Shown here piece by piece: positions 47,993 through 55,941 of a stretch of 64,000 nucleotides of DNA. The position numbers and the translations under genes are program-made. How positions within the stretch are numbered: position 1 is the stretch's first letter; each line of letters starts with the position of its first letter. The DNA comes from Sinorhizobium numidicum. Its GTDB lineage: Bacteria > Pseudomonadota > Alphaproteobacteria > Rhizobiales > Rhizobiaceae. The notes below the pieces were generated by a model that ran no database searches, had not been told where the DNA came from, and saw only the letters and a program-made list of their open reading frames with translations. The DNA lies in assembly GCF_029892045.1 (NCBI RefSeq), contig NZ_CP120368.1, positions 1,982,001 to 2,046,000 of the forward strand, given 5' to 3'.

Positions 47993-49486
47993 TTGGCGCC
48001 CATCCTGACCAGCTTCAAAGACGAAGCGCTGATCGCGCTGGATAATCTTGCCGATCGTGCATCCGGGCTCGTCAATCCTTCCGTGCGGCTCGGCGTCACC
48101 GGCCTGTCGCGTGCCGGCAAGACGGTTTTCATCTCGTCACTCGTACACAATCTCCTGAACGGCGGCCGCCTGCCGGTGTTCGAGCCGGTCCGGTCCGGCC
48201 GCGTCTCGAAAATCCGTCTCGAACCGCAGCCTGACGACGCGGTGCCGCGCTTTCAATATGAAGACCATATCGCCGCCCTCGTGCGCGATCGGATCTGGCC
48301 TGATTCGACCAGAGCGATCTCGCAGTTGCGCATCACGCTCGACTACGAGAGCGCCAGCGGCTGGAGTCGGCTGTTTTCTCCAGGGCGGCTGTCGATCGAC
48401 ATCGTCGACTATCCGGGTGAATGGCTGCTCGACCTGCCGCTGCTTGCCCAGGATTTCCGGCAATTCAGCGACATGACCGTTCGGCGGGCACGCGCAGGGA
48501 CGCGGGCGACCCTTTCCGGCGATTGGCTGGCACTCGCCTCGTCGATCGGTGCGGAGACGACGGCCGACGAAGGCAGCGCCCGCCGGCTCGCGGAAAGCTT
48601 CACCGATTATCTCAAGGCCTGCAAGGCCGACGATCGGTCGCTGTCGACTTTGCCGCCCGGCCGTTTTCTCATGCCGGGCGACCTCGAGGGCTCGCCCGCA
48701 CTCACCTTCTCGCCGCTTCCGGACCTACCTGCAGGCCGGGCACCGAAGGGATCGCTCTGGGCGATGATGGAACGCCGATACGAGGCCTACAAAACTTATG
48801 TAGTGAGCCCGTTCTTCCGCGAACATTTTGCCCGCCTTGACCGTCAGATCGTCCTCATCGACGCGCTGCAAGCGATCAATCGCGGACCTGAGGCGCTCCA
48901 GGACCTAGAGCAGGCGCTCGCCGACGTGCTCGCCTGCTTCCGGCCCGGCACCACTTCGTGGCTGTCCTCCTTCCTCACACGCCGGATCGACCGAGTGCTC
49001 GTCGCTGCGACGAAAGCCGATCACCTGCACCATGAGAGCCATGACCGGCTCGAGCGCATTGCCTCCCGCCTCGTCAGCCGCGCAGCCGAACGAATTGGCA
49101 TGAGCGGCGCCGGCCTTGAAGTGATGGCGCTCGCCTCCGTAAGGGCAACGCGCGAGGCGACAGTAAGCCACGACGGCCACACATTGCCGGTTATCGTCGG
49201 CATACCGATCGCCGGCGAACGGATCAATGGCGAGATCTTTGATGGCGAAAGAAAAACAGCCATATTTCCTGGAGACTTACCGCAGACTCCTGAAGTTCTC
49301 TTCGAAGCAATTGACGCCAATTCCGCCTCGGGCCTGCCTGAAGCGAAGCGCGCGATTCCCGAACTGAATTTCGTTCGCTTCCGGCCTCCGCACCTCGAAG
49401 AGACACGCGGCGGGCTGAAACTCTCGGTCCCGCATATCCGGCTCGACCGAGCCATGCAGTTCCTGCTCGGAGATCGCCTGGCATGA
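47993..49486 (+). CDS. YcjX-like NTPase (DUF463)
   Basis: 497 residues. The P-loop is VTGLSRAGKTVFISSLVHNLL near residue 36, followed by LSIDIVDYPGEWLLDLPLL (G3-like) and the RVLVAATKADHLHHE G4-like motif. YcjX proteins are predicted GTPases linked to stress and envelope responses. The start is a TTG at 47993 with GAGGGGAAC just upstream; the first ATG is much later. Its stop overlaps the next gene as ATGA, the usual YcjX-YcjF pairing. Confidence 0.88.
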   Translation: MAPILTSFKDEALIALDNLADRASGLVNPSVRLGVTGLSRAGKTVFISSLVHNLLNGGRLPVFEPVRSGRVSKIRLEPQPDDAVPRFQYEDHIAALVRDRIWPDSTRAISQLRITLDYESASGWSRLFSPGRLSIDIVDYPGEWLLDLPLLAQDFRQFSDMTVRRARAGTRATLSGDWLALASSIGAETTADEGSARRLAESFTDYLKACKADDRSLSTLPPGRFLMPGDLEGSPALTFSPLPDLPAGRAPKGSLWAMMERRYEAYKTYVVSPFFREHFARLDRQIVLIDALQAINRGPEALQDLEQALADVLACFRPGTTSWLSSFLTRRIDRVLVAATKADHLHHESHDRLERIASRLVSRAAERIGMSGAGLEVMALASVRATREATVSHDGHTLPVIVGIPIAGERINGEIFDGERKTAIFPGDLPQTPEVLFEAIDANSASGLPEAKRAIPELNFVRFRPPHLEETRGGLKLSVPHIRLDRAMQFLLGDRLA

Positions 49487-50556
49487 ATGACGATTTCAAG
49501 CATCGCGGGCGAAAGCCTGCCGCCTTCTCGATCGATCCGGAGCAAAATGAGGAAGTTCCGGCACGCGCGCAGTCGCGGCGCGCACCGGCAAGCTTCAGCG
49601 ACGATGTGGTCATGACGCCTGACGCGGAGGACCCATTTATCGAGACGACCGCAGCGATCGAAGCGCTCAACCCGCCGGAAACGCGCCCGCGTCGCCGTCG
49701 CCTGTCTTTCGCCAAAGTCGCTGCCGGCGCCTTTGGGATCCTGCTTTCGCTGGCCTTGGGGCTTTGGATCGATCGTCTCGTTCGGGACCTTTTCACCCGC
49801 GCCGATTGGCTCGGCTATCTGGCGATCGGGGCAGCGGTCGTCGGCGCCCTCGCCGTCCTGATCGTCATTGCCCGCGAACTCTCGGGAATGATGCAATTGA
49901 CAGCGGTCCAGGCGTTGAAGTCGGAGGTCGCCGAGGCTGCCGGGCTCAACAACACCAAGACCGCCCGCGCCGCAAGTAACCGACTTGTCCATCTGCTGGC
50001 CGCCAACCCGCGTACAGCCAAAGGCCGGGCGCGACTTGCGGAGACCGAGGGTGAAATTATCGACGCGCCTCACCTCATCGAATTGACAGAGCGTGAACTG
50101 CTGACGCCGCTCGACCGGGAAGCGCGCCGCATGATCCTCGCAGCTTCGAAACGTGTATCGATCGTAACCGCCGTCAGCCCGCGCGCGCTCGTCGATCTCG
50201 GCTATGTTCTCTACGAGTCCGCACGGATGATCCGAGCCATGGCGCAACTTTATGGTGGGCGGCCGGGCACCCTCGGTATGCTGCGGCTGATGCGGGATGT
50301 GATCGCCCATCTGGCGGTGACCGGCTCGATCGCCGCCGGCGACAGCCTTATCCAGCAGGTCCTCGGCCATGGCATCGCGTCCAAACTCTCCGCCCGTCTC
50401 GGTGAAGGCGTGATCAACGGGCTGATGACGGCACGCATCGGCATAGCGGCGATGGATCTCTGCCGTCCGATGCCGTTCCGAGCGCTGAAGCGACCGGGCA
50501 TCGGTGATTTTCTCGCCGATCTTGCGCCCGGCATGACCAGATCCGAAAGCAGGTAA
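49483..50556 (+). CDS. YcjF/TIGR01620 family membrane protein
   Basis: 357 residues. A polar N-terminal 80 residues precede two membrane helices (AAGAFGILLSLALGLWIDRLV and LGYLAIGAAVVGALAVLIVIARE). The remainder has the YcjF/DUF697 core with ITAVSPRALVDLGYVLYESARMIRAMAQLYGGRPG. It is translationally coupled to the YcjX gene, and both are thought to act together at the inner membrane. Function is otherwise unknown. Confidence 0.88.
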   Translation: MNDDFKHRGRKPAAFSIDPEQNEEVPARAQSRRAPASFSDDVVMTPDAEDPFIETTAAIEALNPPETRPRRRRLSFAKVAAGAFGILLSLALGLWIDRLVRDLFTRADWLGYLAIGAAVVGALAVLIVIARELSGMMQLTAVQALKSEVAEAAGLNNTKTARAASNRLVHLLAANPRTAKGRARLAETEGEIIDAPHLIELTERELLTPLDREARRMILAASKRVSIVTAVSPRALVDLGYVLYESARMIRAMAQLYGGRPGTLGMLRLMRDVIAHLAVTGSIAAGDSLIQQVLGHGIASKLSARLGEGVINGLMTARIGIAAMDLCRPMPFRALKRPGIGDFLADLAPGMTRSESR

Positions 50557-50725
50557 GGACCGATCGCCATCTTCTGATAGCCCGCGGAGGCTGCAATTCG
50601 GTGGTCGCCATGCTAATCTTTCGGTGCGCAAACGGGGCGCATATAGCGACAAAGAAACCATCCATTAACCATTTGCGCGCAAATGTGATTGCCAGATTTG
50701 GACGTTGACCCATCAAGGATCGTTT

Positions 50726-51271
50726 ATGTTCTTGCGCCCTTCTTTGATTGCTCGCGGCGTAGCCGCTATCGCCCTTGCTGCCAGCCTCGCGACCCCGGCC
50801 TATTCCGGCGCCCGCGACAGGGCTTTCTTCGAGAAGGTCGCTGGACAATGGAAGGGCCCGGGCGAAATCGTGGCCGGGAAATACCAGGGTACGAAATTCA
50901 CCTGCGACCTGACCGGTGAACCAACATCGGGCAAGGACGCCGGAATCAAGCTTGACGGATTCTGCCGCGTCGGCGTCTTCAAACAGCCGATGTCGGCGGT
51001 GATCATGCAGAAGGGCAACGGCTACACCGGAAAGTTCCTCGATGGCGCCGACGGCAAAGGGCTCGACGTCGTTTCCGGCAATGTCGGCAAGGACAAGGTC
51101 GTTGTCGGCATCAACCGCAAGCAGCTCAACGGAGCCATGATCGCCCGTCTCCAGGACGCGGAGACCATGAACATCACGATCTCCGTCAAGGTCGAGGAGA
51201 CCATGGTCCCGGTCATCGGCGTCAGCCTCAACCGGCAGATGGACAACATCGCCGTCGGCTCGATCGAGTAG
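50726..51271 (+). CDS. Hypothetical secreted protein
   Basis: 181 residues with a clear signal peptide (MFLRPSLIARGVAAIALAASLATPAYSG). The mature region has FFEKVAGQWKGPGEIVAGKYQGTKFTCDL and KVVVGINRKQLNGAMIARLQD, a repetitive beta-strand composition. It is common among rhizobia as far as I recall, but I know no assigned function. Two cysteines, in FTCDL and GFCRV, may form a disulfide. It is monocistronic, 169 bases after the YcjF gene. Confidence 0.72.
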   Translation: MFLRPSLIARGVAAIALAASLATPAYSGARDRAFFEKVAGQWKGPGEIVAGKYQGTKFTCDLTGEPTSGKDAGIKLDGFCRVGVFKQPMSAVIMQKGNGYTGKFLDGADGKGLDVVSGNVGKDKVVVGINRKQLNGAMIARLQDAETMNITISVKVEETMVPVIGVSLNRQMDNIAVGSIE

Positions 51272-51355
51272 CGGTCTCAAAAAAATTTCGGGGAAGCCTG
51301 GTTCAGCGCCGGGCTTTTGTTGTCGATACGGATATTTATACGGAACGACGCCCGT

Positions 51356-51877
51356 TCAACCGCTGCGCCACCAATCGGCGTTTTCGTCGGCGATCTCGAT
51401 TCCGGCCACATCGGCATCTTTCAGCCATTCGCCCACGGTCCGCCCCTCGACACTGAGCTCGGCCGCAAAATCGGCAAGCGGCATAAGAACGAAGCCGCGC
51501 GCCGTCATACGCGGATGCGGCAATTGCAGGGTTTCGCCGGCAGATTTCTGCCCATCATAGGTCAGCACATCGATGTCGATCGTGCGCGGCCCCCACCGTT
51601 CCTTTCTCACCCGTTTCATTGCGCGCTCGATATTGAGGCAGAGGTCGAGCAGCGCCTCCGCTTCGAGGGTCGTTTCGACCTCGGCACAGGCATTGAAGAA
51701 CCAGGCCTGGTCAGTCTTGCCCCACGGCGGCGTTCGGTAGAGCCGCGAGACGGCGGTAATCTTGCAATCCGGTCTTTCATCAAGCGCCTGCAGGGCTTCG
51801 GCCATTGATCGGCGCGGATCGCCGATATTGCCGCCGAGGCCGAGCGTGGCGCGGCGCCAGGGCTTACTCGGCGACAT
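51356..51877 (-). CDS. folK: Hydroxymethyl-dihydropterin pyrophosphokinase
   Basis: 173 residues. It transfers pyrophosphate from ATP to 6-hydroxymethyl-7,8-dihydropterin. Signatures are LGLGGNIGDPRRSMAEAL, SRLYRTPPWGKTDQAWFFNA and RWGPRTIDIDVLTYDG. The gene overlaps folB by 14 bases and is last in folP-folB-folK, a typical folate operon. Confidence 0.95.
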   Translation of the reverse strand: MSPSKPWRRATLGLGGNIGDPRRSMAEALQALDERPDCKITAVSRLYRTPPWGKTDQAWFFNACAEVETTLEAEALLDLCLNIERAMKRVRKERWGPRTIDIDVLTYDGQKSAGETLQLPHPRMTARGFVLMPLADFAAELSVEGRTVGEWLKDADVAGIEIADENADWWRSG

Positions 51878-52235
51878 GTTCGACCGTGACTTCCACGTAG
51901 TCCAGAACGCCCGGAACCGGCGCGTTCGGTTTGCGGATTGAAACTCTCGCCCGTCTGATCTGCCGGAAGCGCGCGCAAAGCGTCTTGGCGACCTCCAAGG
52001 CTAGAGCTTCGATGAGATACCGGCGCCGTCCGGTGACGATTCTTTCGATCTCCGCGAAGGCAATTCCGTAGTGCACGGTGTCATCAATGCAGTCCTCGAC
52101 CAGTGCGGTGCCCTGCTCGACCTCAAGTTCCGCATCGACAAAAAAGCGCTGCCCGAGGAACTCCTCCTCATCGAGTACGCCATGGCGGGCAAAGAAGGCG
52201 CAGTTTTTCAAGGTGATGATGTAAGTTGCAGTCAT
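51864..52235 (-). CDS. folB: Dihydroneopterin aldolase
   Basis: 123 residues. It converts dihydroneopterin to hydroxymethyl-dihydropterin and glycolaldehyde. Motifs are IITLKNCAFFARHGVLDEEEFLGQRFFVDAEL and DTVHYGIAFAEIERIV, and VSIRKPNAPVPGVLDYVEVTV near the end. The ATG overlaps the folP stop as ATGA, and the 3' end overlaps folK by 14 bases, so all three proteins are coupled. Confidence 0.94.
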   Translation of the reverse strand: MTATYIITLKNCAFFARHGVLDEEEFLGQRFFVDAELEVEQGTALVEDCIDDTVHYGIAFAEIERIVTGRRRYLIEALALEVAKTLCARFRQIRRARVSIRKPNAPVPGVLDYVEVTVEHVAE

Positions 52236-53101
52236 GGCTTCATGTCCCGTCGGCTATTCTTTGCGGTCAGCATAGCATCCGCCATCACCAGCGCATCCCT
52301 GTTGATTGCGACATCGTGTACGCGAAAAACCGCGGCCCCTGCAGCCCTGAGAAGGGCGGTCGTCGCTGCCGTGCCGCCGTCACGAGCCGCCGCATCCCGC
52401 CCGGTAACGGCACCGATGAAGCGCTTGCGCGACGTTCCGACGAGAAGCGGCAGGGCAAATCGATGCAACTCTGCGAAACGGGCCATCAGCTCCAGATTCT
52501 CCTCGGTATCCTTGGCGAAGCCGAAACCGGGATCGAGCACGATGCGTTCTCGGCCGATCCCCGCATCGGCCGCCATCTGCAAGGACCGATCGAGAAAATG
52601 GAACTGGTCGTCGACGACATCGCCAAGTTTCTGGCGGCCACGTCCCGTGTGCATGATGCAAAGGCCCGCACCCGTCTCCGCCGCAACGGCCGCAATCGCC
52701 GGTTCGCGCTGAAGACCGTGGACGTCGTTGACGATATGCGCACCGGCATCGATGGCAAGCCGCGCCGTCTCGGCGCGATAGGTATCGACGGAAATGAGCG
52801 CGGCCGTCTCGCGCGCAAGCGCGGCGATGACCGGAAGGATGCGCGCCTGCTCGTCTTCAGCGCTCACGGGCTCCGCGTCCGGACGGGTAGACTCCCCACC
52901 GATATCGAGGATTTCCGCCCCCTCTTCGACGGAGCGCAGCGCTGCGGCCACGGCGGCCGCAGTATCGGCGAAGCGCCCGCCATCGGAAAATGAATCCGGC
53001 GTGACATTGATGATCGCCATCAAAACGCCACGCGGCCCCAATTCGAGATTGCGCCCATGCGCCAATTGCCAACGAGACGTTTCAAACGGGTTATACGTCA
53101 T
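52232..53101 (-). CDS. folP: Dihydropteroate synthase
   Basis: 289 residues. It joins hydroxymethyl-dihydropterin pyrophosphate with p-aminobenzoate and is the sulfonamide target. Motifs are VLMAIINVTPDSFSDGG, EILDIGGESTRPDAEPV, VNDVHGL and the C-terminal LPLLVGTSRKRFIG, then RVHDVAINRDAL. The ATG at 53101 is preferred; a GTG at 53116 would add five residues. It is first in the folP-folB-folK run. Confidence 0.95.
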   Translation of the reverse strand: MTYNPFETSRWQLAHGRNLELGPRGVLMAIINVTPDSFSDGGRFADTAAAVAAALRSVEEGAEILDIGGESTRPDAEPVSAEDEQARILPVIAALARETAALISVDTYRAETARLAIDAGAHIVNDVHGLQREPAIAAVAAETGAGLCIMHTGRGRQKLGDVVDDQFHFLDRSLQMAADAGIGRERIVLDPGFGFAKDTEENLELMARFAELHRFALPLLVGTSRKRFIGAVTGRDAAARDGGTAATTALLRAAGAAVFRVHDVAINRDALVMADAMLTAKNSRRDMKP

Positions 53102-53305
53102 CTTCCTGCGATCCACAGTTTCGGGAGAATGCGTCTGTCATCGATCTTGCGGAAAGGTCACAAACGCCTTCAAAAATCAATGCTTAGATGCATTTGTTCA
53201 TGTTTCCTGGGCACTTGTCGAATGAAGCTTTGGCTGATTTGTGTTGCGCTCGGCTCGGCTATGCCCCAAGCTTGAACGAAGTTCAATCGAAGAGAATACG
53301 CAGCG

Positions 53306-53935
53306 ATGTCCCGGCTACATGTTCCGCTGAAAGCCGCCCTGATTGCATGCCTGGTCGGCCTTCCGCTTGGCAGCGCCTCGGGTGAAACCTTGATCAGCAA
53401 GAGCTTTACCTATTTCTCGATCGGCGGGCGCACGGCAGCTGAGCTCGATAAGGCGCTTTCATCTGCCGGCCCCCTGATGAAGAGCACCGGGACCCGCCAC
53501 CCCGGCGCCACGCGCATCAAGTTCGGCGGCACCATAACATATGTCAGCCGAAGCGGACGATGCGCCGTCGGCACTGCGCGCGTCATGCTTAGCACGCGGA
53601 TCATATTGCCGCGCTGGAAATACCGCAGGCAGGCAGGACGCGATCTTGCAGTGGTATGGGATACGCTGGCGGCCGACATAAAACGCCACGAAGAGCGCCA
53701 TGCCGAGATCGCGCGCAACCACGCACGTCAGATGGAGAAGGCACTTCTGGAGCTGAAGCCGGAGGCCGATTGCGAGCGCATGCAGGCCCGTGTCGCGCGA
53801 GTGAGCGCCGAGGAGGTCGAACGCCACGACAAGGACCAGGCGCGTTTCGACCGAACGGAGGCGGCAAATTTTGACCGCCGCATGATCCGTTTGCTTCAAC
53901 ATCGGCTCAAAAGCCTGAAAAACGCCGAGCGTTAG
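53306..53935 (+). CDS. DUF922 secreted protein, putative Zn-dependent protease
   Basis: 209 residues. A signal peptide (LKAALIACLVGLPLGSASG) precedes the DUF922 region with YFSIGGRTAAELDKALSSAGP. HEERH at residues 128-132 fits an HExxH zinc site, followed by HAEIARNH. The family is annotated as predicted Zn-dependent proteases, but activity is unproven as far as I know. Two cysteines (about residues 86 and 156) may form a disulfide. It diverges from folP and has a weak GAAGAG site. Confidence 0.83.
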   Translation: MSRLHVPLKAALIACLVGLPLGSASGETLISKSFTYFSIGGRTAAELDKALSSAGPLMKSTGTRHPGATRIKFGGTITYVSRSGRCAVGTARVMLSTRIILPRWKYRRQAGRDLAVVWDTLAADIKRHEERHAEIARNHARQMEKALLELKPEADCERMQARVARVSAEEVERHDKDQARFDRTEAANFDRRMIRLLQHRLKSLKNAER

Positions 53936-54269
53936 AAAATGGATGGGCGGGTGACCGCCCGCACCCCTTGGATGCGAAGCTTCCCTACGCCTTCATTGCC
54001 GAAGACGAATTCACTCCCCCAAGAACAGGGTGACTATAGTCGACGCGTGTCTGAGAGAGAGGCATAAACCCACAGTATTTTATTGGTGGATTCTTACGAT
54101 GGCAGGCCGCCGCCGACTCAGCTATATTGAAATCATCAAACGAGTGGCGGGATTAAAGTTCAACCATTCGAAGAGGTAGATGTTTAGTTGCCGATCGCCG
54201 GTAAGACTTTCGCGCCTAAATATCTACTTATTTAGCTTCGCGTCATTGCCCTTGGTGTTTTTACAATAC
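53936..54269. other. About 330-base gap between the DUF922 gene and the candidate small RNA
   Basis: Starts with a GGGCGG...CCGCCC hairpin just after the DUF922 stop, without a T-run. The rest is AT-richer than its surroundings and holds no credible gene. It should contain the promoter of the candidate RNA downstream, though I could not point to a convincing -35/-10 pair. Confidence 0.5.
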
Positions 54270-54390
54270 CGGGCGATGAAGCAACCCAGGTTCTCCTGGC
54301 GTGTCCTGGTGCGGCAGATGCTCCCTCCCTCGTCTGCATGCGATACGCCCTCCTTGCCTCGCTCGTCGATGACCAGCGAGGCTTTTTTTG
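54270..54390 (+). ncRNA. Candidate trans-acting small RNA with anti-Shine-Dalgarno loop
   Basis: No open frame fits, yet the plus strand ends in a textbook terminator: GCCTCGCT (54356-54363) pairs with AGCGAGGC (54375-54382) and seven Ts follow. Upstream lie two further hairpins: CCAGG-TTCT-CCTGG near 54286-54299 and GCAGAT...GTCTGC near 54314-54336, the latter with loop GCTCCCTCCCTC, which could pair with Shine-Dalgarno sequences. A single-stranded GCCCTCCTTG follows. This layout resembles rhizobial sRNA families with exposed CU-rich loops (alpha-r14 or cuckoo-like). The 5' end is only estimated. Confidence 0.55.
54356..54389 (+). terminator. Terminator of the candidate small RNA
   Basis: An 8-bp perfect stem with an 11-base loop and TTTTTTT. 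It lies 63 bases before the stop of the convergent ferredoxin gene and is not the terminator of any protein gene on the plus strand within 400 bases. Confidence 0.85.
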
Positions 54391-54452
54391 CGTACCACAT
54401 GCTTCGGGCGCCATTCGGGCCGCCGAGCCACTCATGAGGCGGTCGGAACTGC

Positions 54453-54773
54453 TCAGGCCTGACGCTCCGGAACGTGAACGATCAGCCCGTCCAGGGCTTC
54501 GTTCATCTTGATCTGACAGGAAAGCCGCGAGGTTGGCCGCACGTCATAAGCGAAGTCGAGCATGTCCTCTTCCATCGCCTCCGGCGCGCCGACGACCGCG
54601 GCCCACTCGTCGTCGACATAAACATGACAGGTCGCGCAGGCGCAGGCGCCGCCGCATTCTGCTTCGATCCCGGGCACCGAATTGCGCACTGCATTCTCCA
54701 TGACCGTGGAGCCGTTCTCGACATCGAGTTCGTGGCGCGTGCCGTCAAAGGCTACGATCGTGAGTTTTGTCAT
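54453..54773 (-). CDS. Adrenodoxin-type 2Fe-2S ferredoxin
   Basis: 106 residues. The cluster ligands are Cys40, Cys46, Cys49 and Cys86, spaced C-X5-C-X2-C-X36-C as in adrenodoxin-type ferredoxins. It passes electrons to a cytochrome P450 or to iron-sulfur cluster assembly; neither partner is nearby. It begins [21 protein letters not shown]. An AAGAAA site precedes the ATG. It is monocistronic. Confidence 0.93.
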   Translation of the reverse strand: MTKLTIVAFDGTRHELDVENGSTVMENAVRNSVPGIEAECGGACACATCHVYVDDEWAAVVGAPEAMEEDMLDFAYDVRPTSRLSCQIKMNEALDGLIVHVPERQA

Positions 54774-54961
54774 TTTTCTTTCCGGAACGAATTATGGGAT
54801 GGGCCGGCCAGCACGAGGCCCTGCTACGGCAGGTGGCGCTGCGGCGTGAATTCAGCGGACGTTCTTCCAACAAATCGGCCGGCCAGTCAACACGAGTTGG
54901 CCGCCTTGCCGCGATTGCCGGGCTGCGCCGCAAGGCCTAATTAGCGCGTCGGATGCGCAAA
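54774..54961. other. Upstream region of the ferredoxin gene
   Basis: No gene seen. With repeat copy 6 the gap to the HPt stop is 299 bases. Confidence 0.5.
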
Positions 54962-55069
54962 ACTACTGCACGTGTCCTTAAATCGGAACCGATTCAAGGA
55001 CAGAGACATGCAGCGGTTCAAAGTGCTACAGCGACCTTTGTGCGTCTGAAACGACGCACGACGCTGCAG
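54962..55069 (+). repeat. Mosaic palindromic intergenic repeat, copy 6
   Basis: A complete plus-strand copy: ACTACTGCACGTG, the palindrome CCTTAAATCGGAACCGATTC, ATGCAGCGGTTCAAAGTGCT, then ACAGCGACCTTTGTGCGTC and GACGCACGACGCTGCAG. It ends four bases from the stop of the HPt gene, so its hairpins could shape that mRNA's 3' end. Confidence 0.75.
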
Positions 55070-55072
55070 AGA

Positions 55073-55441
55073 TCAACGGCAAAGCTTCAGAATGAAGAGC
55101 TCCGTCTCGAGAACGGCGACGCTGAGTGTGCTCTGCAGGGTCGCGTCTGCGGGGTCGCGTTCGATCGCGGCGGCCGCTTTCGCCACGTTGACCGCGCCGA
55201 CTGCGAGCGCGGCGCCGTTGAGGCGATGCGCCGCCTGGCTGCGACGATCGGAGTCAGTCCCGGCGATGTCGATCATTGCCTGACGCGCTTGACGGGCGAA
55301 AAGTTGCAGGACCTCGCTTTCGAGCGCCTTGTCGCCCATCGTCTGGTTGTCAAGATGGACAAAATCGATAGGCTTCCCTTTCGAAGCAGAAGACCTACCC
55401 GCATTGTCAAGTGCCTCGAAGTCTATCTTGGCTGCAGCCAT
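55073..55441 (-). CDS. HPt (histidine phosphotransfer) domain protein
   Basis: 122 residues made of one HPt four-helix domain. The phosphorylatable His72 is in SQAAHRLNGAALAVGA, matching HxLKGxA; the Lys is replaced by Asn. The N-terminal 20 residues look flexible. It should relay phosphate between a kinase or receiver and another receiver. The ATG at 55441 is preferred over 55480. The only hybrid kinase in the window is CckA, whose usual relay is ChpT, so the partner is unknown. It diverges from the pole-ring gene across a 500-base gap. Confidence 0.82.
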   Translation of the reverse strand: MAAAKIDFEALDNAGRSSASKGKPIDFVHLDNQTMGDKALESEVLQLFARQARQAMIDIAGTDSDRRSQAAHRLNGAALAVGAVNVAKAAAAIERDPADATLQSTLSVAVLETELFILKLCR

Positions 55442-55941
55442 GGACCGGGTTCCCGTTATCAGTCGCGGCAAAGACCGCATCGTTTTCAGACAGGCATCAT
55501 CGGTGGGTGGTGCTGCCAGCGGCTTAAAACGACGCGCAATAGAGGCAGAAATCTGGGGAAATGGTTAATGGCCGTTAAACCGGCTGATTTCCTTGGCTTT
55601 TTAGGCCGCAAGCCCGTCATTTCGTTAAGAAATCGTTAGGATTTTAGTGAATGCCGATTGCTCATAATTGTAAGAACTTGGCTAATGTGTCACTACGATA
55701 CGGTTAGGAACAGGCCTGCATATGAAGTAGCAACTGTTCTGGTGGATAAGCTCTGCGCGTGGTGCCCTGAGGCGAAGGCTGCAGCTATCCATCGAGACAA
55801 TGCAATGGGTGATCAGTCAGGATATTGCGCAAATGTTATGCGCATATCTTGCCGTCACCGCCCTGTTTAGGGTGTCTTTTGGCCCGCTTGCGGCGCCAAG
55901 CAGGCGGCTGTTGGCGGGCAATAGTAGTGAGGCGTATCCCT
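55442..55941. other. 500-base divergent region between the HPt and pole-ring genes
   Basis: No credible gene. It holds AT-rich patches and two CtrA-like half-site pairs near 55565 and 55625 (listed separately). A GAGG site close to 55930 serves the pole-ring gene. No RNA gene was recognised. Confidence 0.6.
55565..55639. promoter_or_regulatory. Possible CtrA-binding half-site cluster
   Basis: TTAA-GAAATCG-TTAG at 55625-55639 has the TTAA-N7-TTAA spacing of CtrA sites with one mismatch. TTAA-TGGCCG-TTAA at 55565-55578 has both halves but N6 spacing. They lie 300-380 bases before the pole-ring start. Control by CtrA is inference. Confidence 0.4.
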
